A stretch of DNA of 64,000 bases from the NCBI RefSeq assembly GCF_028389875.1, contig NC_084672.1, positions 4,377,501 to 4,441,500 of the forward strand, given 5' to 3'. The notes under the pieces are model-generated. The model worked only from the letters and a program-made list of their open reading frames with translations, did not search any database and was not told the DNA's origin. This DNA is from Rhea pennata. Lineage: Eukaryota > Chordata > Aves > Rheiformes > Rheidae. Positions 60,401 through 64,000 of the stretch are shown in pieces (within the stretch, counting starts at the first letter, position 1; each line of letters opens with the position of its first letter). The position numbers and the translations under genes were made by a program.

Positions 60401-63400
60401 TTTCCTCAAGAAGAAATTGGAAGCTGTAGACTGGATATGTAAACAGACTGCTCTCAGATTTCTTCAGGGATCCTTCAACTTCTTCCTTAGAGAAGAGTGA
60501 AACACTGACTGTTGTATTTACCTGGGTAACCATGAAGATCAGAGTAAGGAGGAATGATATGCCAACAACTACTGAGATTACAGAACAAGAACCTTTGTCC
60601 ACTGCATTTAACGTCACTCAAACATACATTCTTAGGACAAACCCCTCACAGTACAAGCCAGGAAGTGAGAAGCTCTATCTTGTGTAAGACTATCTGTGGC
60701 AGTTACTAACCTGTCCCAATGAAATATAGCAGGCTAGAAATACCACCAGTAATTCACAACCATAAGTAGGTACATGCTCCAGGATTGCAGCTGCTTTCCT
60801 AAGATATTCCCTTACAACACTGGTGCTAGGCTGTTTATCTGATGCAGTGACAGACTGATGAGTTTAGGGTTTGGTGGGGATAGGGGCAGCACAGGAAGAG
60901 GAAAGTCTGTTGCTTAAGCAAGAGTCAGACAGCATCACTCCACTTTCAAGCAAAATTCCTGAAACAGCTAGGTTTTTCAGAGTTAGTGGGACACTTCTCA
61001 TTGGGCCAGGTTAATAAGTGAAACAACACAAATGGAAAGATACATACAGAAAGTATTGTTTTGTTTTGTTTTTGGTTTTTTATTTTTTATTTTTTTAATT
61101 GAAGCCCTCTGGTGTCCTATTTTTAAGGATTGTAGCATGTTAGGCACACGACGTAGAAGACTCGTGAAAGACCAGGCTGAAAGTTTCTTTTATCTTCTGA
61201 CACAGGGAGGGGACAGGGGAGTTCCAATTCCCAGAGTCCCTGAGGATGGGACAATTTCACTGACACGACCCTTCACTGGAAACCTCTGGGAAAACTCAAG
61301 GTGTAGTAACAAATTTACTGGAACACAATAAAGCAGACCACCTCACAACACATTTGAAAATTACTGTTTCATTCAGCATCCTTCTCTTTCAAGGTCACAG
61401 AAGCCCTCCCTCATACTTGGGTATTCTGAACAAGTGAAGCCATACTTTGACTAACTATAGCCTTTTGAAAGAAATAACGTAGACATATAGCTTGTATTCA
61501 AAGCCTGGTGATGTTGATAACAAATAGCAAATTATACACATCCTGGGGAGGTGAGATTCTTGAAGCATATTAGTTGTCAATCGTAAATTAAGTAGGGTTT
61601 AACACTGACTGTGGGCAACAGCAAGAGAAAAATTGTAGCTCCAAAACATCTAATTTAGTTAATAGAAAAAGTGAATTAGGTTGCAAGTTGTAACGCAGGA
61701 CATTTTTTTCCCTTTCAAAACTGATACACTGGCCAAATGAAAAACATTTGGTGGATGCTTTTACATGATGGGTTAAACTTTGAAAAAATATTATAAAATA
61801 AAAACACTTTTTTGGAGTTATAACAGCTCTAAGCTCTGAGTTTTTATAAAATGATTGCTAATGTATAGAATCGCCATTAAAAGCCACCATTCAATCTTTG
61901 CCACAATGAACAAATACTTCTACTCATTAGAAAAGGTTATTTTCAACAGAATAATGTTAAGTTGGTAGATTGAGTATTAAAGCAAATCCTATCAATTCCA
62001 ATCAACTTACATATGATAGGAAAAACATATGAACTAAACATGAGCCATTTTCTGCAGCATCTTTGTTTGTATTATGTCCCAACTATGTAATACAACCTTA
62101 CTAATTTTTCCTTAGAGGTAAAGGCATGTCTTTTAATGAAAAGGAAACAAAATCTCAAATGCTCAAAACTTTATAATTGGGAGTAAGATTTGGGTTTTTC
62201 CTTTGTATAAAGCAAAATATCTGTGAATACATGTATTTATACCTCTAGATTGCAAGTATTCCATCTTTATCTTTGACACCTCTCCTATAAATTGAGAGCT
62301 GAAAAAGAAACACATGACATTTCAAAACTATATCCACACGAGAATTCACCATTCTCGAGAAGTTTAAAAGAAAGGAGTGGCAGCTAATAAAAAGAAAATA
62401 AATTTTGATTAAATTCCATAATAAATGTCCCAATTAACATTGTTATCTGCCGACATTAACAACTTGATATATAGGCTTCAGTGGTAGCAGCCAAGCTTGA
62501 AGTGACAAGTTTGCAGATTTATTCAGTTTGGTTATGTATGTTTTCTCGATATTGTTTGGTTGCAGTTGAGAAGTCTACCATGTACCTGATGTTATTTAAA
62601 AGAAGTCCTGCCATATTCTAGAAGAAAGTGAAGTTCTGACAACGTAATGTATTCTGGGGCTTAGCATTCTGGTGTTATCTAGGAATGTGAGTTTTGCAAG
62701 AGGTACTACTTCCAAATCTTCCACACTGTCCTTATGCAGCCACAACTGTTATTTGAATGCAAATCTTTCTAGAAATGAGTGGGTACGAGTATAACATTTT
62801 GGGTATGATGTTCTGGAAAGTAAAAGATAAGAAATGAATTTTGACTTTTCATATAAACTACTAATAAATTCAAGAAGTAGGAGAACATTTTCTCATTAAA
62901 TATGTTCACCAAACTGCTGTAACTGGGTATTTTTATAGGTCAATATTCTATAGCACTCAAGAAATAATATATGAGCAAGTGCTGTAAACAACTATTTTCT
63001 TTGCTTATTAATAGAAGAAATCTTAAACCTGAGGTTTCTGTTACTACCACTTGATTTTAAAAAAGCCTGAAACTGTCTGATAATAAACTTACATAATCTG
63101 ACTTTTGAAATACTACAGAAATCCATGTATGACCTCCAGAGTTTCTAAATATAGTCCTCTGAGTTTTTTCCCTCCACCTCCAATGAGGAAGTTTCTTCCA
63201 TTTAAAATTTCGCTTACCTAATACAAGCCACACATTAATATTCATCATCTTTGCTGCGCATAACCAGAGTGGATATAGACTGGAGAGTCAAACCTATGCT
63301 TTGAGGTTCCTAGTTACAGCATTTTTTATTCATAAACTCAATCAAATTTGAGTTTATCTGCAAAAGAGCTTTCTCCCAGTTGCCACATTATGTGAGCAAA

Positions 63401-64000
63401 TACCAAAGGTCAACAATTGTTTCTCTTAACTCCTTGCTACAAACGTATTCTGAGGAGTTATGTGCATTTCCAAAACTGATCCTCCATTACCAAGACATCT
63501 CAAGAGAGGAAAGGAGTATGAAGGATGTGGGTTGATCATGTCATTTTGTCTTTCTGTAACATGATAAAACTGAACGGGCTGCCTCCTCTCTATTAGAGTA
63601 ATAAATTTTGTTTAGATGAGAAAATATTATTTAAATGAAAAATTTTATCATTATCTGCTTACTGAAAATCCCAAAGGCCAAAGAAATACTGTGAGTTTTA
63701 TTTTTGCAAGGTCTCTAAGAGAGAAAACGTGTGAGAACACAACTCAGTTGTCTTTAGTGTAATGATTAAGTAAGTGCAGTGAATTTTATACAAATTAATA
63801 AATTTGAGCATAATGTCTCTCTAGAGAATTGTAGTATCATTTGTAGAGAAACAATCTCAAAGGCAGCAAGTTACCGAAAGCCGTAACAGTAAAAACACAA
63901 ATATTGAAGTGAAGCAAGCACGGTAGAAGTAAAATATCTGATAACGGTTTACAAGATTCAATAAAAGGCAACTAAAAACAACAAAAAAGAGACCCAAAAC
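54410..64000 (-). other. MEF2A: MEF2A intron running off the window
   Basis: At least 9.6 kb of AT-rich sequence upstream of the 191-nt exon. I looked for the preceding MEF2A exon (ending in GSSPVG in mammals) and for MADS/MEF2-domain exons on the minus strand and found none, so they lie beyond 64000. Contents: one short CR1 fragment (58788-59033) and simple A/T-rich tracts. Nothing else is recognisable. Confidence 0.85.
58788..59033 (-). mobile_element. CR1 LINE 3' fragment
   Basis: A 246-base CR1 tail on the minus strand. It starts with the 3'-terminal octamer repeats (CATAGAATCATAGAATC on plus) and continues through GGAAGGGACCTCTGGAGATC and ACTCCACAACCTCTCTGGGC. It is severely 5'-truncated. 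It is closer to my recollection of the CR1 consensus in the shared 180 bases than the copy at 13556, which suggests a younger subfamily. It is inserted in the same orientation as MEF2A transcription. Confidence 0.95.

Noticed and set aside
1-64000. Search for tRNA, rRNA, known microRNA, CRISPR arrays, phage or retroviral genes
   Set aside because: No cloverleaf with conserved boxes, no spaced direct repeats, no viral gag/pol/env-like frames and no LTR pair were seen by eye; the only reverse transcriptase is the CR1 LINE.
54410-64000. Possible upstream MEF2A exon (MADS/MEF2 domain or the GSSPVG-ending exon)
   Set aside because: No minus-strand segment with matching residues and splice sites was found, so these exons must lie outside the window.

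Overview
The window is vertebrate nuclear DNA, most likely from a bird. It has intron-split genes with canonical splice sites, long non-coding stretches, a CpG-island promoter, and two 5'-truncated CR1 LINE copies of the type that dominates avian genomes. The species cannot be named from the sequence. There is no operon, CRISPR array, prophage, integron or recognisable RNA gene.

Three protein genes are supported, in the order ADAMTS17 (+), LYSMD4 (+), MEF2A (-). From memory, this is the gene neighbourhood of human 15q26.3. (1) Positions 1-9530 hold the 3' end of ADAMTS17, a secreted extracellular-matrix metalloprotease: the last two coding exons, encoding the final thrombospondin type-1 repeat and the PLAC domain, then a 3'UTR of about 3.7 kb. 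(2) Positions 9530-27360 are intergenic, with one 1 kb CR1 fragment, simple repeats and two probable ancient amniote repeat relics. (3) Positions 27360-28740 are a CpG island cut in two by an AT-only microsatellite block. It carries NF-Y and Sp1-type sites and is the likely LYSMD4 promoter. (4) LYSMD4 is complete at the coding level in two coding exons (29039-29311 and 34222-34842, 297 residues). It encodes a LysM domain interrupted by the intron, and one membrane segment. (5) LYSMD4 and MEF2A converge tail to tail at about 37.2-38.0 kb. (6) Positions 37965-64000 hold the 3' half of MEF2A on the minus strand: 3'UTR, then (reading upward) the last exon with a glutamine/proline tract and the SUMO/phosphorylation switch, two 127-nt activation-domain exons, the 24-nt beta microexon and a 191-nt exon. 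The window ends inside a large intron, so the MADS and MEF2 DNA-binding exons lie outside.

The three genes share no pathway; their adjacency is conserved synteny. I see no novel multi-gene system. The points most worth a second look are a GGCCCC hexanucleotide tract (same unit as the human C9orf72 repeat) next to the LYSMD4 promoter, the AT wedge in that CpG island, a GC-rich patch with an exon-like 3' end between the two converging genes, a CpG-rich patch inside the AT-rich MEF2A 3'UTR, the 24-nt MEF2A microexon, and a strong hairpin in the ADAMTS17 3'UTR.
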